Source: Dehalococcoidia bacterium
GTDB taxonomy: Bacteria > Chloroflexota > Dehalococcoidia > UBA2979
Length of the DNA stretch: 42,843 nt
Direction of reading: 5' to 3'
Assembly: GCA_030745285.1 (NCBI GenBank)
Contig: JASLOV010000063.1
Coordinates: forward strand, 1-42,843
Positions 41,277-42,843 of this stretch are shown here, one piece after another. The position numbers and the translations under genes are program-made. The notes beneath the pieces are model-generated. The model saw nothing but the letters and a program-made list of their open reading frames with translations. It did not search any database and had not been told where the DNA came from. Each line of letters begins with the position of its first letter. The stretch's first letter is position 1.

Positions 41277-42843
41277 CTACGGCGTCATGTAGGGCGTCAG
41301 CCATGCGTCGCGCAGCGTGACGGCACGCGCCGGGGCATTCGGAATCTCGACGATCTCGTAGGTCGTGGCGCGGTCGTCCTGGAGACGCACCGGCACCGTC
41401 ACGATCCGATCGCTCCGGGCGACGAGCAGTTCGATCGCGTCGCCTGCGGCCTTCTGTTGCAGGCGCGCCTCGAAGGTCGAGGGGACCGCACGATCGCCGT
41501 CGAGCATCAGGATGACATCGCCCGCCATCAGGCCGGCGTCGTAGCCGGCGCCGCTCGGGGGCATCGCGGACACGATGACGCGGTCGGCGTCGACCGCCGT
41601 CGAGACGCCGAGGGACCGCCGTGGTGGCCCCTGGCCGATCTCGAGGCGTAGGCCAGCGTGGCGCAGGTAGGCGTTGTAGTCGAGTTCTTCGACACCCGAG
41701 ACGTAGCGCGCGAACAGATCCGAGAAGTCCCGGTCGCCGCCCGCCTCGGCAGTGATCAGTTCGACCGCCTCCTGGAAGCCGCCGTCCTCGGCGAAGCCCG
41801 GCTTCGGCAGGCCGTGTTCGGCCATCAGGTAGCGGAAGACGTCGTCGAGACTCGCGCGACCGTCGGTGCGGGCGCGCATCTCCAGGTCGATCAACAGGCC
41901 GATGAGGCTGCCCTTGATGTAGTACGAGATCCCGGTGTGGGCCGAATTGTCCGACCGCGTCCAGGCGTTCCAGCTGGCCGATTCGACGGAGGTGACCAGC
42001 CGACCCGGTGCGCTCCGTAGCGTGTCGATGACCTTGGCCAGTTCGGCGTAGAACTCCGGCCGCGTCCAGAGGCCGGCACGCGTCACCGAGAGGTAGCCGT
42101 AGTAGTCGGACATCCCCTCGGAGACGTACAGATTGCGGGTGTGCTGCGGCCCCGAGTAGTCGAACGGCCCGAGAATCTCCGGCCGGATCCGCTTCACGTT
42201 CCAGAGGTGGAAGAACTCGTGGGCGAAGAGGAACTGCAAGCGATGGTAGTCGGCCGAGTCGAGGTCGTCGTAGCGCTTGAAGCTGATCGTCGTCGAATTC
42301 AGGTGTTCGAGCCCGCCGCCGCGCCGGTTCTGGCCCGTGAGCAGGAAGACGTAGCGATCGAACGGCACGCCGCCCATCATCTCGGCCTGCTCGGCCACGA
42401 TCGCCTTGATCTCACCGATGAAGTGATCGGGGTCGTAGCCGTGCGGGTTCCGGATCGCAACCTCGTAGCGGGCGCCGTGATCGTCGAAGGTCAACAGATC
42501 CAACTGCTCGGCGACGTCGATCGGCGAATCGATCAAGGTGTCGTAGTCGGGTGCCGTGAAGACCCCCGGCCCGGTCGCCGTGAGCCCGGTGGCGAACGTC
42601 CATCCCGCGGGCGCGTCGACGGCGATCGTCACTGGCCCGGTGGCCGGATAGGGCGGGTCGCCGACGACGTACATCAGCGAACGGGTGCCGCTGATCCTCA
42701 CGAACGAGTCGTCCATCGAGCGCGGGCCGACGTACACCTTGTAGTGCACCCGCACCGTCGGCGCGGCGGGCCGGATCCGCCATCGGCTGGTGTCCACCTG
42801 CACCGCATCCAGCGGCTGGCCGTCGCCGTCCTCGGCCCGGAGT
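41277..42843 (-). CDS. M61-family (glycyl aminopeptidase-like) peptidase with PDZ domain, 5' end beyond window
   Basis: The frame is open to the right edge, so the N-terminus and any signal peptide are missing; about 522 residues are present. The segment QPLDAVQVDTSRWRI near the edge is the end of the M61 N-terminal beta domain. The catalytic motif FAHEFFHLWNVKRIRP (about 42190-42225) has the HExxH zinc ligands, and NLYVSEGMSDYYGY supplies the Glu ligand. A PDZ domain near the C-terminus (LGVSTAVDADRVIVSAMPPSGAGYDAGLMAGDVILMLDGD) completes the family architecture. It is probably a periplasmic aminopeptidase, first of a minus-strand run with M28, acs and acuI. Confidence 0.92.
   Translation of the reverse strand, partial: LRAEDGDGQPLDAVQVDTSRWRIRPAAPTVRVHYKVYVGPRSMDDSFVRISGTRSLMYVVGDPPYPATGPVTIAVDAPAGWTFATGLTATGPGVFTAPDYDTLIDSPIDVAEQLDLLTFDDHGARYEVAIRNPHGYDPDHFIGEIKAIVAEQAEMMGGVPFDRYVFLLTGQNRRGGGLEHLNSTTISFKRYDDLDSADYHRLQFLFAHEFFHLWNVKRIRPEILGPFDYSGPQHTRNLYVSEGMSDYYGYLSVTRAGLWTRPEFYAELAKVIDTLRSAPGRLVTSVESASWNAWTRSDNSAHTGISYYIKGSLIGLLIDLEMRARTDGRASLDDVFRYLMAEHGLPKPGFAEDGGFQEAVELITAEAGGDRDFSDLFARYVSGVEELDYNAYLRHAGLRLEIGQGPPRRSLGVSTAVDADRVIVSAMPPSGAGYDAGLMAGDVILMLDGDRAVPSTFEARLQQKAAGDAIELLVARSDRIVTVPVRLQDDRATTYEIVEIPNAPARAVTLRDAWLTPYMTP

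Noticed and set aside
1..42843. CRISPR arrays, tRNA/rRNA genes, insertion sequences, integrase or attachment sites
   Set aside because: No spaced repeats of 24-40 bases, no tRNA-like cloverleaf or 3' CCA context, and no transposase or integrase motifs were seen by eye; a tool-based scan was not possible.

Overview
The window is GC-rich with strong G/C bias at third codon positions. Its gene content points to a soil-type acidobacterium, probably near Vicinamibacteria. The clues are an ADOP-type double FtsX/MacB permease without an ATPase, many secreted zinc peptidases (DUF5117-like, M1, M28, M61), DFSGxW-type small secreted proteins, an MBL lipoprotein and a sulfatase. This taxonomic call is inference; no rRNA, tRNA, CRISPR array, insertion sequence or integrase was seen.

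Layout. (1) 1-4103: two divergent secreted metalloproteases. (2) 4104-14261: a metabolic region resembling aromatic meta-cleavage catabolism. Plus-strand genes encode a signal-less NMT1/PBP-fold protein and a LigB-type extradiol dioxygenase. They are followed by a Tat-exported PhnZ/MIOX-like HD protein, an orphan flippase, and a QueG/reductive-dehalogenase-like Fe-S protein. A minus-strand cluster then carries an ACMSD-type amidohydrolase, a Rieske ferredoxin, a small unknown protein, a LigJ-like amidohydrolase and an MFS transporter. Two sigma70-like promoters lie in AT-rich islands at 4194 and 12203(-). (3) 14346-21215: an alpha/beta-hydrolase lipoprotein, an envelope trio (DUF481 barrel, charged exported protein, single-POTRA Omp85 protein) and the ADOP permease.

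(4) 21443-25653: four genes with overlapping or abutting junctions: a 16-cysteine ferredoxin, a tungsten-type aldehyde:ferredoxin oxidoreductase, a Tat-exported SoxC/SorA-like molybdenum enzyme and a SoxD/SorB-like cytochrome c. A perfect 7-6-7 palindrome precedes them. (5) 25678-32280: a signalling and pilus/secretion module. It has a hybrid histidine kinase with two receivers and no HPt, two genes encoding a membrane-anchored protein and a prepilin-like protein, a free-standing HPt protein, and a GspE/PilB-type ATPase with a receiver domain fused at its C-terminus. The parts suggest a phosphorelay ending directly on an assembly ATPase.

(6) 32305-35837: small exported protein, sulfatase with a non-canonical active-site motif, MBL-fold lipoprotein. 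(7) 35962-42843: orphan PxpA, then on the minus strand an M61 peptidase (5'-truncated by the window edge), an M28 peptidase, an acetyl-CoA-synthetase-like ligase and an AcuI-type acryloyl-CoA reductase. The most promising candidates for undescribed systems are the ferredoxin/AOR/SoxCD-like operon, the kinase/HPt/ATPase-receiver module, and the LigB/LigJ/NMT1/HD region.
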